Source: Gammaproteobacteria bacterium (GTDB lineage: Bacteria > Pseudomonadota > Gammaproteobacteria > UBA4575). From it: a DNA stretch of 64,000 nt. The notes under the pieces were generated by a model. It worked only from the letters and a program-made list of their open reading frames with translations, ran no database searches and was not told the origin of the DNA. This document shows positions 1 to 9,316 of this stretch, piece by piece; the first letter of the stretch is position 1; the number at the start of each line of letters is the position of its first letter. The stretch covers positions 2,064,894 through 2,128,893 of the forward strand of contig CP046178.1 in assembly GCA_014075255.1 (NCBI GenBank). Reading direction: 5' to 3'. The position numbers were made by a program, and so were the translations under genes.

Positions 1-281
1 CTACGGTCACAGTGCTGCTCTAATAGCGAGCTATAAATCGTTTCCATAGTATTAATATTTTTGTGCTGCTCGCCATCAGGCAAAATCTTGAATTCGCAGT
101 TAAATTTTTTGCAGCTATCTAGAACCTTATCTAGATATAAGGGGGCCACTTTTTCATTACTAATTATGAAAACATTTTTATGTGCCGTGTGATTGAGGAA
201 GTGCTGTGGCTGGGTAAGTAAATCTTCCCCAATGTAAATTGGGTAACTTCGTTTACCTAGCTGTACGTCAAAAGTATTCAT
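1..281 (-). CDS. aroB: 3-dehydroquinate synthase, N-terminal part only (gene runs off the window)
   Basis: The minus strand from an ATG at 281 reads MNTFDVQLGKRSYPIYIGED and stays open to the window edge (about 93 codons). The opening and the LPDGEQHKN motif are typical of AroB, which converts DAHP to 3-dehydroquinate, the second step of the shikimate pathway, using NAD and a divalent metal in the cytoplasm. The catalytic C-terminal half lies outside the window. It follows aroK by 26 bases on the same strand, the classical aroK-aroB pair, so the two are very likely cotranscribed. The assignment rests on the N-terminal motif plus context. Confidence 0.85.
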   Translation of the reverse strand, partial: MNTFDVQLGKRSYPIYIGEDLLTQPQHFLNHTAHKNVFIISNEKVAPLYLDKVLDSCKKFNCEFKILPDGEQHKNINTMETIYSSLLEQHCDR

Positions 282-307
282 ATTTCATTATTACGTTAAC
301 ATAGAGA

Positions 308-832
308 CTAGCTATTACTGTTTTGAATAACCTTTAAGATTTGATCAGCTGACCAGTTAACCGTGTGTCGATCAGTATTAATGGTATGGTGGGCTACAGA
401 CTCGTAAAGGGGTGTTCGTTTTTCTAGCAACTTACTAATTGTTTTTCGTTTATTAGAAGTTTTAAGTAATGGCCTAGAGTTTTCACTTTTAGCTCTATTT
501 AATAGGGTTTCGATTGAAGCTTTTAAGTAAAACACTGTTCCTGATTTTGATAATAACCCACGAGTGTTTTTTGATAAAATTACTCCGCCACCTGTAGCAA
601 GGACAATATTTTCTAATTCACAAAGTTCTTTAATGGTTTTTTCTTCACGTTTGCGGAAACCCTGTTCACCTTCATATTCAAATATTGTGGCTATATCCAC
701 ACCTGTTTTTTCTACTATTACCTGATCACTGTCATAGAATTCAACTACAAGCTTTTTAGCTAAGCGTTTGCCGACAGTAGATTTGCCGACACCCATTGCG
801 CCTATTAGGATGATGTTATGTTTAGTAACCAA
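308..832 (-). CDS. aroK: Shikimate kinase I
   Basis: A 174-residue protein of normal family length. It phosphorylates shikimate at the 3-hydroxyl with ATP in aromatic amino acid and folate precursor synthesis. Visible features are the P-loop GAMGVGKST at residues 11-19, the shikimate-binding DSD and FRKRE motifs, the GGGVI loop near residue 80, and the lid segment with SRPLL near residue 120. The start appears to be TTG (LVTKHN in plain reading), since no in-frame ATG precedes the P-loop. It lies between the pil operon and aroB, in the order pilQ-aroK-aroB seen in Pseudomonas and enterics, and may be partly read through from pilQ. Confidence 0.95.
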   Translation of the reverse strand: MVTKHNIILIGAMGVGKSTVGKRLAKKLVVEFYDSDQVIVEKTGVDIATIFEYEGEQGFRKREEKTIKELCELENIVLATGGGVILSKNTRGLLSKSGTVFYLKASIETLLNRAKSENSRPLLKTSNKRKTISKLLEKRTPLYESVAHHTINTDRHTVNWSADQILKVIQNSNS

Positions 833-904
833 ATAATTGCGCTCTATAATAAGCGTTTTGCATTAGGCAAAACGTTCTACATGGGGAGGAGTATAGACTA
901 AAAC

Positions 905-940
905 GGTAAGACCCTCTCTATGTAATATAGAAAGGGTTTA
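905..940 (-). terminator. Weak hairpin between pilQ and aroK
   Basis: Just after the pilQ stop there is an imperfect inverted repeat, ACCCTCTCTA against TAGAAAGGGT, separated by about seven bases, with one internal mismatch. The minus-strand tail is only moderately T-rich (CTTACCGTTTT). It could attenuate pil transcription before aroK or be incidental. Exact ends are approximate. Confidence 0.3.
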
Positions 941-963
941 GTTAACTTTATATAAGCTAATTG

Positions 964-3138
964 TTAGCGGACGAGCCCTAATTGCTCGCTGATAATTTTT
1001 GGAGTTATGAATACGAGTAATTCTGACTTGTTATTAACTTCTGTAGAGCTTCTGAATAAAACTCCCACAAATGGTAAGTCGGCAAAGAATGGCACGCGAG
1101 CAACAGAGTTTTGTGTATCTTGTTCATATACACCACCCAGGACTATAGTTTGTCCATTGTCTACTAGTACATCTGTTTCTATTTCATTGGTATCAATAAA
1201 GGGTATAAATCCACCAAAGCCCGAAGGGACTTGGCCGCCTACACTGTCATTAGTGATTACTAGTTTCATGGATACGCGATCATCAGGTGTGATTTGAGGT
1301 GTAACTTCCAGAGATAAAACAGCTTTCTTGAGCTCTACGTCAGTTGCGCCACTAGAAGTTGCAGATTGAAATGGAATTTCTGTACCTTGTTCAATGCGCG
1401 CAGTAGTTTGGTTAGAAGCAATTACTCTCGGAGTTGATATTACCTCAGCACGACTTTCCGCTTGAGCTGCAGAAAGCTCTAATTCAAGTAATAAGCCCAA
1501 AGGAAGCTTGGCCAATGCCAGCCCAATACTAGCAGTTGCATCAGGAGCGGGTAGATTCACATTTAATCTATCAGCTAGCTCTAGGTCATCTCCATTGATG
1601 GCATCGGTGGTTGCGTTCAATCCGCCTGAAATAACACCTGTATTTCCAAGTCTTCCATCAAAATCATCATCGATATTGGTTACGCCAAACCGTACACCTA
1701 GTGACTTACTAAAGTCGTCAGTTGCAATGACGATACGAGATTCGATTAGCACCTGTTTAACAGGTACATCTAGTCTTTCTACTAAACGTCGGATTTCATT
1801 TAATTTCAGTGTAGTATCTTGAACTAATAAATTATTGGTTCGCTCATCTACTGATACGTTTCCACGCTCAGATAGCAATGAATTATCAGAGGACTTTAAT
1901 AACGATGCAAGATCGCCTGCACGTGCATAATTAACTTGAATAAACTCGGAGCGCAACGGCGCTAGTTCTTGTACTTGTTGTTGAGCTTCGAGCTCTAATT
2001 TTTCACGTGCGGCTATTTCTTCGCTTGGAGCGACATAAATTACATTACCATTTTCACGTTTACCTAAACCTTTGGTCTTTAGGATAATGTCTAAAGCTTG
2101 GTCCCATGGAACGTTTTTCAATCGCAGTGTTAAATTCCCAGAAACGGCATCACTCACCACCATGTTTAAATTAGTAAAGTCCGCGATCAACTGCAACACT
2201 GACCGAACTTCGATGTCTTGAAAGTTTAAAGAAAGTCGCTCTCCTTCAAATACGTCTTTTTTTCGCTGCTCTACAACTTCTTCAGGGATCTCTCTAACTT
2301 CAACTACATATTGGTTGTCAGACTGGTAAGCGAGGTGCTCAAATTCTTTGCTGGCATCAGGTGTAATAATCATTTTGGCGTTTGACCCATCAGCAAAGGG
2401 TTCAAATAATTTTACTGGCGTGGAGAAATCAACCACATCCCACCGCTTGCTTAGATTATTTGGTATTGAGGTGTTGCCAAAGTCAACAATAACTCGGCCA
2501 CCTTGCTCACTTAAATCAATTGGAATATTAGCATCTGAAAGATTAACAATTATGCGGGCAGCACCGTCACTACCTCGTCTGAAGTCGACGTTGTTTATGC
2601 TATTTCCATTCGTAGCGCTAGATGAAGAAGTTGGAGGTTTTGCAGTAGTACCTGTTTGTGGTTGCGATGAGGCAACGGTGTTAGTAGCAGAATTAGAACC
2701 TATGGTTAGGATGTAGTTATTGCCAGATACGCTGGATTTGTAATCTTCCATGCGACTCAAATTCACAACCACTCTTGTGCGTCCCTTGGCTTCTGCGGCG
2801 TTAACGCTTTGTGCAATTCCGATCCCTATATTTTGGAAACGACTTGTGAGTACACTGTTTGTAGCTGGGAAATCTAAGGCAATGCGTGCAGGGTTATCAA
2901 TAGTGAATGTTAAAGGTTCGGTTGGTGGGTTAGAAAACTGTAGAGATAGCTGTATTTCATCATTAGGTAAGCTCGCAACTTTAATGTCTTGAAGTTCGTT
3001 TTGAGCAAATGCTGTCATGGCCATCATAAAAAGAAGCAGTGTAGCGATCCCTTTAAGTGCAGTAGCTCTAAGTTTGTGGTTTTTATTTAACATGATTGCT
3101 GTGCAACGTCTGTATGAGTTAATTAATGATTCATTCAT
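964..3138 (-). CDS. pilQ: Type IV pilus secretin PilQ
   Basis: A 724-residue outer-membrane secretin that forms the pore for type IV pilus extension and DNA uptake. In order: signal peptide ending near AFA (residues 43-45), two AMIN domains (about 50-148 and 182-285) separated by a Ser/Thr-rich linker, an STN/secretin short domain (300-360, ERLSLNFQDIEVRSVL), a secretin N0/N1-type domain (390-455), and the C-terminal secretin gate with VISTPRVIASNQTTA and VDNGQTIVLGGV. The start at 3138 is supported by AAGGGG nine bases upstream; the internal ATG at 3093 lacks one. It is the last gene of pilMNOPQ. Confidence 0.96.
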   Translation of the reverse strand: MNESLINSYRRCTAIMLNKNHKLRATALKGIATLLLFMMAMTAFAQNELQDIKVASLPNDEIQLSLQFSNPPTEPLTFTIDNPARIALDFPATNSVLTSRFQNIGIGIAQSVNAAEAKGRTRVVVNLSRMEDYKSSVSGNNYILTIGSNSATNTVASSQPQTGTTAKPPTSSSSATNGNSINNVDFRRGSDGAARIIVNLSDANIPIDLSEQGGRVIVDFGNTSIPNNLSKRWDVVDFSTPVKLFEPFADGSNAKMIITPDASKEFEHLAYQSDNQYVVEVREIPEEVVEQRKKDVFEGERLSLNFQDIEVRSVLQLIADFTNLNMVVSDAVSGNLTLRLKNVPWDQALDIILKTKGLGKRENGNVIYVAPSEEIAAREKLELEAQQQVQELAPLRSEFIQVNYARAGDLASLLKSSDNSLLSERGNVSVDERTNNLLVQDTTLKLNEIRRLVERLDVPVKQVLIESRIVIATDDFSKSLGVRFGVTNIDDDFDGRLGNTGVISGGLNATTDAINGDDLELADRLNVNLPAPDATASIGLALAKLPLGLLLELELSAAQAESRAEVISTPRVIASNQTTARIEQGTEIPFQSATSSGATDVELKKAVLSLEVTPQITPDDRVSMKLVITNDSVGGQVPSGFGGFIPFIDTNEIETDVLVDNGQTIVLGGVYEQDTQNSVARVPFFADLPFVGVLFRSSTEVNNKSELLVFITPKIISEQLGLVR

Positions 3139-3223
3139 GGCCTAATGCCCCTTAGTATTTAAGCTTTCCCTGTAAATAATAGCTCTAAAAATTATTCTGC
3201 TGCTTTGTGAATTTGTATTAAAG

Positions 3224-3775
3224 TTATTCACTTAATGCAACAGCGCCATCACGTTTGCGCCAGCCACCAAAACCGTCTGGGATAATTTCTTCAAGTTTAA
3301 TTCCTGCATCAGATACATTCAAAACTTTGCCATTGTTTTGACCAATATAGTTTCCATTAGATATTCGCTGAATCGTTTTTTCAGGTGTTTGTACTAATGC
3401 CCAAAGTGTGCCGCGCTGCTCAAGTGTTCCTACCATGCGTAAGGTATCTAGAGGGAAATTTTCTAAAAATTCAGGCGTGCGATTAGGATCTGGCGAAATT
3501 GTTGAATTCGTTTTTCTTATGTTTTGAACAATTTTGGCTTCAAATATCGATGCGTCAAATGGATTGCGGGCACTGCTGGTTTGATATTTAAAACTTTGGT
3601 AAGGCTTAACTTCTGGAATAGGGTCAATGCCAGGAGGTTCGCGTGATTTGACTTGTTCAGCATAGTCTTCCAGATCACGCATCTCTCTGCCGCAACCAGA
3701 TAAAAGTACTGTGCTTGAGGCTAGTAATAAAACCCAAAAGATAGAGCTTAAATTATTTATGTTAAACCTTGTCAT
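3224..3775 (-). CDS. pilP: Type IV pilus inner-membrane lipoprotein PilP
   Basis: A 183-residue pilotin-like lipoprotein linking the PilN/PilO inner-membrane complex to the N0 domain of PilQ. The lipobox LLSGC places the acylated cysteine at residue 28. A disordered Pro-rich stretch (REPPGIDPIPEVKPYQ) is followed by the compact beta HR domain (DTLRMVGTLEQRGTLWALVQ through the C terminus). The start codon overlaps the pilO stop in an ATGA arrangement with GAGGA immediately upstream, showing translational coupling. Size and order match PilP of Pseudomonas and Neisseria. Confidence 0.95.
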   Translation of the reverse strand: MTRFNINNLSSIFWVLLLASSTVLLSGCGREMRDLEDYAEQVKSREPPGIDPIPEVKPYQSFKYQTSSARNPFDASIFEAKIVQNIRKTNSTISPDPNRTPEFLENFPLDTLRMVGTLEQRGTLWALVQTPEKTIQRISNGNYIGQNNGKVLNVSDAGIKLEEIIPDGFGGWRKRDGAVALSE

Positions 3776-4362
3776 TCCTCATCCTCTTCAAGATAACGAT
3801 AGGTTTTTGCGGTTGCTGTCATGGTCATATCTTTGTTCTCACTAGAACTAGGTGTAAGCGAGATGTTATGTAGTGTGACTATTCGAGGCAGTGCTGCTAT
3901 CTCACTCGCGAAGGCACCAAACTGATGGTAGTCACCTTTTACTCGTAAGCTGATAGGTTTTTCTGCATAAAACTCTTTGCGTGATTCAGAATTTGGTTTA
4001 AATAGTTCAATTTCTAAGCCACTTGCTAATCCGGTTTGAGAGATGTCTACGATAAGCGCAGGAATTTCTGTTTTGCTCGGTAATTGGCGTAGTAACGTTC
4101 CAAAGGTGCGGCGCATTTCTTCAAGTTGAACTTTATAAAGTTCTAGATTTGCAGCTTTCTCAGCCTTATTTTCAAAAGTGGACCTAAGCTCTACTTCCTT
4201 TGCTTGCACTCTTTTCAAACCTTCTAACTGGCCTTTGTGATGTAACCAATAGCCTGCGAATAGAATTGCAATGCAAACTACTCCAATTAGCAAAACTTTT
4301 ACCCACAAGGGCGAAGTACCGATATTGGTTAGATTTACATTTTTTAGTTCTGCGAAATCCAT
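3772..4362 (-). CDS. pilO: Type IV pilus alignment protein PilO
   Basis: A 196-residue bitopic inner-membrane protein. One transmembrane helix (residues about 21-42) is followed by a periplasmic coiled coil (about 50-95, rich in Glu/Lys/Leu) and a ferredoxin-like domain (GLASGLEIELFKP to the end). It heterodimerises with PilN to couple the cytoplasmic motor side (PilM) to PilP/PilQ. It starts three bases after the pilN stop and overlaps pilP by four bases, in the middle of the pil operon. Confidence 0.95.
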   Translation of the reverse strand: MDFAELKNVNLTNIGTSPLWVKVLLIGVVCIAILFAGYWLHHKGQLEGLKRVQAKEVELRSTFENKAEKAANLELYKVQLEEMRRTFGTLLRQLPSKTEIPALIVDISQTGLASGLEIELFKPNSESRKEFYAEKPISLRVKGDYHQFGAFASEIAALPRIVTLHNISLTPSSSENKDMTMTATAKTYRYLEEDEE

Positions 4363-4365
4363 GGC

Positions 4366-4929
4366 TTAGTTATCTTGTTCTTCGATGTTAGGATTAATTT
4401 GTTGCGCAGTTAGGCTAAAACTGCTGATTCGTGACAACTTCGTATCTTTTGTTTCAATTACCTCTAAACTTGGGCTAGCTAGCCACTCAGAATCTTCTAT
4501 TTTGCGCATATAGGATGACACACGAGCATTCGACTCGGCTTTGCCGGATAACTGTAAGTTATTTGCAGATTGTTTAAGACTAGAAAGATGTACGCCTTCA
4601 GGTAATGTTTTTACCAATTCATCAAATAAATGCACTACTCCTGGGCGAGCGGCTTGTAAGTTTTGAATAACATCCATGCGCTCAATCAGTGCCTGCCTAG
4701 TTGAATCTAGCTTTTTAATTTCCGCAATTCTTCCATCCAATACTTTAATTTCATTGGTGAGAAACTGATTACGTTTTTCTTGGTGGCCAATTCTACCGTT
4801 AATCTCAAAATGTGTGAGTAGCACAACTGCAGCGCACAAGGCCCCGGCTAATCCCATCAGGGTAAAAAATTCTTTCTGCTGTTCGCGCCTACGCGTTTCG
4901 CGCCAAGGTAATAAATTAATTCTAGCCAT
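4366..4929 (-). CDS. pilN: Type IV pilus assembly protein PilN
   Basis: A 187-residue bitopic inner-membrane protein. It opens with the conserved PilM-binding peptide INLLPWRE (residues 4-11), followed by a transmembrane helix (about 24-43), a coiled coil and a periplasmic ferredoxin-like domain. The INLLPWR motif docks into the actin-like protein PilM encoded just upstream. The gap to pilM is two bases and to pilO three, so the four are one transcript. Confidence 0.96.
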   Translation of the reverse strand: MARINLLPWRETRRREQQKEFFTLMGLAGALCAAVVLLTHFEINGRIGHQEKRNQFLTNEIKVLDGRIAEIKKLDSTRQALIERMDVIQNLQAARPGVVHLFDELVKTLPEGVHLSSLKQSANNLQLSGKAESNARVSSYMRKIEDSEWLASPSLEVIETKDTKLSRISSFSLTAQQINPNIEEQDN

Positions 4930-4931
4930 AA

Positions 4932-5993
4932 TTAATCAAATGCCCTTAACGCAAGACCGCATGCGATTAACATGGAAGGCGCATCACTACCTAGTGTCTG
5001 TGGATTTATTTTCGAACCCAGGGAAAGATGGCTAAACGGGTTTGCGATAGTAGTTTGTATGCCGGTTTCATTGGCGATTCTTTCATCTAAGCCTGGGATT
5101 GCAGCGCAACCACCAGCGAGTAATAAATGGTCTACGGTTACGTGCTGACTAGCCGAGTAATAGAATTGTAAAAAACGATTTGCCTGCTGTGCGGCAGTGT
5201 TTTTAAAGGGTTCTAATAGGTCAGAGACATAATTTTCTGGTAAGCCACCTTCTTTTTTTGCTAAGCCAGCCTCTTCAAAAGTTAGGCCATATTGATGCAT
5301 GATCTCTTCAGTTAACTGCTTACCGCCAAATGGCTGTTCGCGTGTATACACCATCTTATGATCTTCAAGCACATTGAGACTAGTCATAGTGGCCCCGATA
5401 TCTAATATGGCAACAGTCTTGTCGCGTCCTCTGTTTTCAACAGACTCCGTTAATATAGGGAATACATTTTCAATTGAATACGCTTCTACATCGATCACAA
5501 TCGGAGCAAGCCCTGCAGCTTCTGCGGCAGCAACTCTCATATCGACATTCTCGCTGCGTGATGCTGCGAGTAGTACATCGATGGTTTCAGGATTTTCTTC
5601 AGTAGGTCCTAAGATATCAAAATCTAGGTTTACTTCTTCTAAAGCATAAGGAATGTACTGATCAGCTTCGAGTTGTATCTGGCCTTCCAAGTCTTCTTCG
5701 CTTAGATTAGCGGGCATGGTGATGACTTTAGTAATTACCGCCGATCCAGCTACGGCTAAACAGCAGTTTTTAGCTTTGGAACTAGACTTCTTCATCACTT
5801 GTCTAATACTTTCACCAACTGCATCCACGTCTGAAATGACTTTTTCGGTCACAGCGTTTGAAGGTAAAGGCTCTACTCCAAAATGATCAACACGATAACC
5901 ATTACTGGTTTGTGAAAACTCCATGGCCTTCACCGAGGAAGAGCTAATATCTAGGCCAACTACAGGGCCTTTATTTCTATTGAAAAACAACAC
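4932..5993 (-). CDS. pilM: Type IV pilus actin-like ATPase PilM
   Basis: A 353-residue cytoplasmic FtsA/actin-fold protein that binds the N terminus of PilN. The first ATP-binding motif GLDISSSSVK is at residues 13-22; the second phosphate motif (AILDIGATMTSL) is near residue 195, and the adenosine motif LLLAGGCAAIPG near residue 295. The start is GTG at 5993 with no clear ribosome-binding site; TTG at 5990 is an equally close alternative. It heads the pilMNOPQ operon and is divergent from the PBP1A gene, as in Pseudomonas. Confidence 0.95.
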   Translation of the reverse strand: MLFFNRNKGPVVGLDISSSSVKAMEFSQTSNGYRVDHFGVEPLPSNAVTEKVISDVDAVGESIRQVMKKSSSKAKNCCLAVAGSAVITKVITMPANLSEEDLEGQIQLEADQYIPYALEEVNLDFDILGPTEENPETIDVLLAASRSENVDMRVAAAEAAGLAPIVIDVEAYSIENVFPILTESVENRGRDKTVAILDIGATMTSLNVLEDHKMVYTREQPFGGKQLTEEIMHQYGLTFEEAGLAKKEGGLPENYVSDLLEPFKNTAAQQANRFLQFYYSASQHVTVDHLLLAGGCAAIPGLDERIANETGIQTTIANPFSHLSLGSKINPQTLGSDAPSMLIACGLALRAFD

Positions 5994-6176
5994 GTTGATA
6001 ATTAATTATTTAAATATTGTGATAGTTATGATTGGCTTATATAAATGTATATTAGGAACTGTGTGTAACTCTATATCAAATAGTGGGTTTCGCAAAATAC
6101 TTGCTGAACCGCATAATTTAGGTTCTGATACCCTGCTCTTAAGATAACTCACTAGAGCGACGTTCATTGTAAGCAT

Positions 6177-8684
6177 ATGCCATTGTTTTTAAAGCTATTA
6201 CGACTAGTATTCATCGGAATTTTCGGGATCTCCGTCGCTGCAGGCATCATTGCAGTGGGTGCATTCCTGTATTTCGCTCCAGGATTGCCTAGTGTCAGTA
6301 CTCTTAAAGATGTTGAATTACAGGTGCCTCTTAAGGTATTTAGCCGTGATAGCAAGCTAATTGCGGTATATGGCGAAAAGCGCCGCCAGCCATTACAGAT
6401 CAAACAGTACCCTCAGCCAGTTATACAGGCATTTCTCGCTGCAGAGGATGACCGTTTCTACCAACATCCAGGGGTGGATTACCAAGGCTTAATTCGTGCA
6501 GCAATTGAAGTGTTGCGTACGGGTGAAAAACGCCAGGGTGGCAGTACAATTACGATGCAGTTGGCGAGAAACTTTTTCCTTGGCAATGAACGCACTTATG
6601 TACGCAAGTTAAGAGAGATACTTTTAGCCTTGCAAATCGAACATGAGCTCAGCAAAGATGAAATTCTGGAGCTCTATCTTAATAAGATCTATCTTGGCAA
6701 TCGCGCTTATGGTGTGGGTGCCGCAGCGGATGTTTATTACGGACTCAATGTGGATGAATTATCGATTTCACAAATCGCCATGATTGCAGGCCTTCCTAAA
6801 GCACCATCACGTTTTAACCCGATTATAAATCCTGACCGTGCGTTAGTACGACGTAATTACGTGCTGGGTAGAATGCTCCATTTACGATTCATTGATAAGG
6901 ATACTTATCGTAATTCTATTGAGGCCGAAGTCACGGCTTCACGTCATTACCCAAGGGTTGAAGTAGACGCACCTTATATAGGCGAGATGGCGCGTGCGTT
7001 TATTGTCGATATCTTTGGTACTGCAGATGCTTATAACAAAGGCTATCGTGTTTACACTACTGTCGACACACGTTTGCAACAAGCTGCAAGGCAAGCATTA
7101 GTAAAGGGTTTGCGCGACTATGACAAACGTCATGGTTACCGAGGTGTTGAATCAAAGGTAGAGGGTATCACTAATGAGATGGGTGAAATCGATACTGAAA
7201 AGCTAGATGAAACCCTACGCGTATTGACGGAAATTGGCAGTCTAGTTCCCGGAGTCGTTACCGCAGTCAGTAAAGATGATTTACAAGTTTACATTGGAGC
7301 GGATCGTGCTATAGCCATTCCATTGAAAAGTGCGGAATGGGCACGTCCTTACTTAAATGAAAATGCGATGGGTGAAGCGCCTAGCGACCTTACAAAGATG
7401 TTTGCCGTGGGCGATGTAATACGTGTTACAACGGAAGACTCTAAGCAGTGGTCTCTAGAACAAGTGCCCGAGGTATCAGGCGCTTTAGTTTCAGTGGACC
7501 CACAAAATGGGGGCATTTTGGCACTGGTGGGTGGGTTTGATTATTACTACAGTAAATTTAATCGCGCTGTACAAGCCAGGCGTCAACCCGGCTCTAGCTT
7601 TAAACCTTTTATATATTCTGCAGCCTTGGATTCCGGTTATACACCTGCAAGCATTATTAATGATGCGCCAGTAGTTTTCGAAGATGTTGCTCTAGAAGAT
7701 ACCTGGCGCCCACAAAATTATAGCGGTAAATTTTTCGGTCCTACGCGCTTAAGAGTTGCTCTATTTAAGTCACGCAATATGGTTTCTATACGACTACTTA
7801 ATGACATGGGCCGCCGGCATGCCATGCAGCATATTGCAAAGTTTGGTTTTGACCGAGAACGTCTACCTTATGATTTAACCTTAGCGCTAGGATCTGGTGC
7901 AGTGACACCTCTTGAGCTCGCTAAAGGTTATGCAGTGTTTGCAAATGGGGGTTACCTGATAGAACCCTACTTAATAGAACGTATCGAAAATGATAAGGGC
8001 GAAGTGTTATTCAGCGCTGAAGCTTTGGCAGTTTGCGAATCAGATTGTCTACAACTACAGCAACAAATTAGCGAAGAAGAAGCAATTACCAATAAAACTA
8101 CTGTAATAGAAACTAGTGAGGTTAGTAAACAGCCTGAGTTATCATCAGACTTACCGAGTAAACTTAGAATTGCTTCGCGCGTGTTAGAGAATGAGAATGC
8201 ATATCAAATGGTGAGCATGATGCAAGATGTTATTAAACGCGGCACGGGCACCAAGGCAAAAGTGCTGGGCCGAGATGACTTGGCTGGCAAAACGGGTACC
8301 ACTAATGAGCAGCATGATGCTTGGTTTAGTGGTTTTAATGGTGACGTGGTGGCAACTACTTGGGTGGGGTTTGATCAGGATCGACCGTTAGGTAAGCGTG
8401 AAGTAGGCGGTACTGCCGCATTACCGATTTGGATCGACTACATGCGCACAGCACTAGATGGTAAAGCTGAAAATACGTTACAGACACCGCAAGGAATCGT
8501 AACGATGCGTATTGATCCTAAAACAGGCTTGCTCGTAGACCAGGACAGTAATCAAGGTATCCAAGAAACTTTTCGCGAACAATACATTCCAACCACAAGT
8601 GTCGAAGTGGGTAATCAAATTACTTTTCAACAGCAAGGTGGTGAGCCTGGTGAAGTAATAGAGATTCCAGAGCAACTTTTCTAG
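6177..8684 (+). CDS. mrcA: Penicillin-binding protein 1A (bifunctional transglycosylase/transpeptidase)
   Basis: An 835-residue class A PBP that polymerises and cross-links peptidoglycan. An N-terminal signal anchor (residues 9-31) precedes the GT51 glycosyltransferase domain with EDDRFYQHPGVD and QGGSTITMQLARN (about 95-140). An OB-type insert follows (about 310-440), then the transpeptidase with SSFK (catalytic Ser in RQPGSSFKPF), SRN and KTGTT motifs. Length and domain order are standard for Pseudomonas-type PBP1A (ponA). It is transcribed divergently from pilM across a 183-base gap. Confidence 0.97.
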   Translation: MPLFLKLLRLVFIGIFGISVAAGIIAVGAFLYFAPGLPSVSTLKDVELQVPLKVFSRDSKLIAVYGEKRRQPLQIKQYPQPVIQAFLAAEDDRFYQHPGVDYQGLIRAAIEVLRTGEKRQGGSTITMQLARNFFLGNERTYVRKLREILLALQIEHELSKDEILELYLNKIYLGNRAYGVGAAADVYYGLNVDELSISQIAMIAGLPKAPSRFNPIINPDRALVRRNYVLGRMLHLRFIDKDTYRNSIEAEVTASRHYPRVEVDAPYIGEMARAFIVDIFGTADAYNKGYRVYTTVDTRLQQAARQALVKGLRDYDKRHGYRGVESKVEGITNEMGEIDTEKLDETLRVLTEIGSLVPGVVTAVSKDDLQVYIGADRAIAIPLKSAEWARPYLNENAMGEAPSDLTKMFAVGDVIRVTTEDSKQWSLEQVPEVSGALVSVDPQNGGILALVGGFDYYYSKFNRAVQARRQPGSSFKPFIYSAALDSGYTPASIINDAPVVFEDVALEDTWRPQNYSGKFFGPTRLRVALFKSRNMVSIRLLNDMGRRHAMQHIAKFGFDRERLPYDLTLALGSGAVTPLELAKGYAVFANGGYLIEPYLIERIENDKGEVLFSAEALAVCESDCLQLQQQISEEEAITNKTTVIETSEVSKQPELSSDLPSKLRIASRVLENENAYQMVSMMQDVIKRGTGTKAKVLGRDDLAGKTGTTNEQHDAWFSGFNGDVVATTWVGFDQDRPLGKREVGGTAALPIWIDYMRTALDGKAENTLQTPQGIVTMRIDPKTGLLVDQDSNQGIQETFREQYIPTTSVEVGNQITFQQQGGEPGEVIEIPEQLF

Positions 8685-8718
8685 TCTCTATCTTCTAATT
8701 ATTGGCCGTCATTAGAAA

Positions 8719-9312
8719 GTGGGTCGCAATAAATCAGATAGATTAAGACAAGCGTTAGCTTTCGAAACCGCAAAAATTATCACTGAAGAAGGTGTGCGAG
8801 ATTTTCATCGTGCTAAATTAAAAGCCAGTGAAAGACTAGGTAACTCTGAGCATGGCTCATTGCCAAGTAATTTTGAAATTGAGCAGGCAATAGCATCTTT
8901 TCAAAAGACTTTTATACCTACGCACGAGCAAATACTATTAGTCGAGCGTCAAATAGCCTTAGCCGTTATGGAATGGTTAAAAGACTATGCTCCGTTTTTA
9001 GTCGGTCCTGTTTTAGAGGGTACTTTAGGTGTAAACACGCCAATAAGCATTCATGTTTCCTGCGATACAGTAGAGAGAATTATTGATGTATTGCAAGATA
9101 AAAATGTAGCCTTGAAATTTTCTGAGCAAAGATTAAAGCTAAATAATGATTTTGTATTTTTGCCGACTGTAAATTTTGAATATCAAGATAATGAGATTGA
9201 AGTATCGGTATTTAATTTACGTCAGCAACATCAATTACCAAAAAGTAAAAGTCAGAATCGAAGTATACAAAGAATCAATTTGAAGGGTTTGAAAGAATTA
9301 CTTGCTGAATAG
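8719..9312 (+). CDS. Conserved hypothetical protein, possibly a degenerate nucleotidyltransferase fold
   Basis: A 197-residue soluble protein with a GTG start (MGRNKSDR). The N-terminal third is helical and basic. The middle segment YAPFLVGPVLEGTLGVNTPISIHV resembles nucleotidyltransferase openings of the type YLVGxVLxGTAGxHSDIxL, but the catalytic acidic pair is not conserved (INTPIS instead of a DxD). This comparison is from memory of protein families, so function is unassigned. It sits 34 bases after the PBP1A gene and four bases from the end of convergent hemE, so it is probably cotranscribed with mrcA. Confidence 0.75.
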   Translation: MGRNKSDRLRQALAFETAKIITEEGVRDFHRAKLKASERLGNSEHGSLPSNFEIEQAIASFQKTFIPTHEQILLVERQIALAVMEWLKDYAPFLVGPVLEGTLGVNTPISIHVSCDTVERIIDVLQDKNVALKFSEQRLKLNNDFVFLPTVNFEYQDNEIEVSVFNLRQQHQLPKSKSQNRSIQRINLKGLKELLAE

Positions 9313-9316
9313 TTGC

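Noticed and set aside
1007-2992. Several plus-strand open frames of 80-122 codons inside pilQ
   Set aside because: They lie antisense to a well-supported secretin gene, have Ser/Thr/Pro-heavy compositions typical of antisense frames and match no family.
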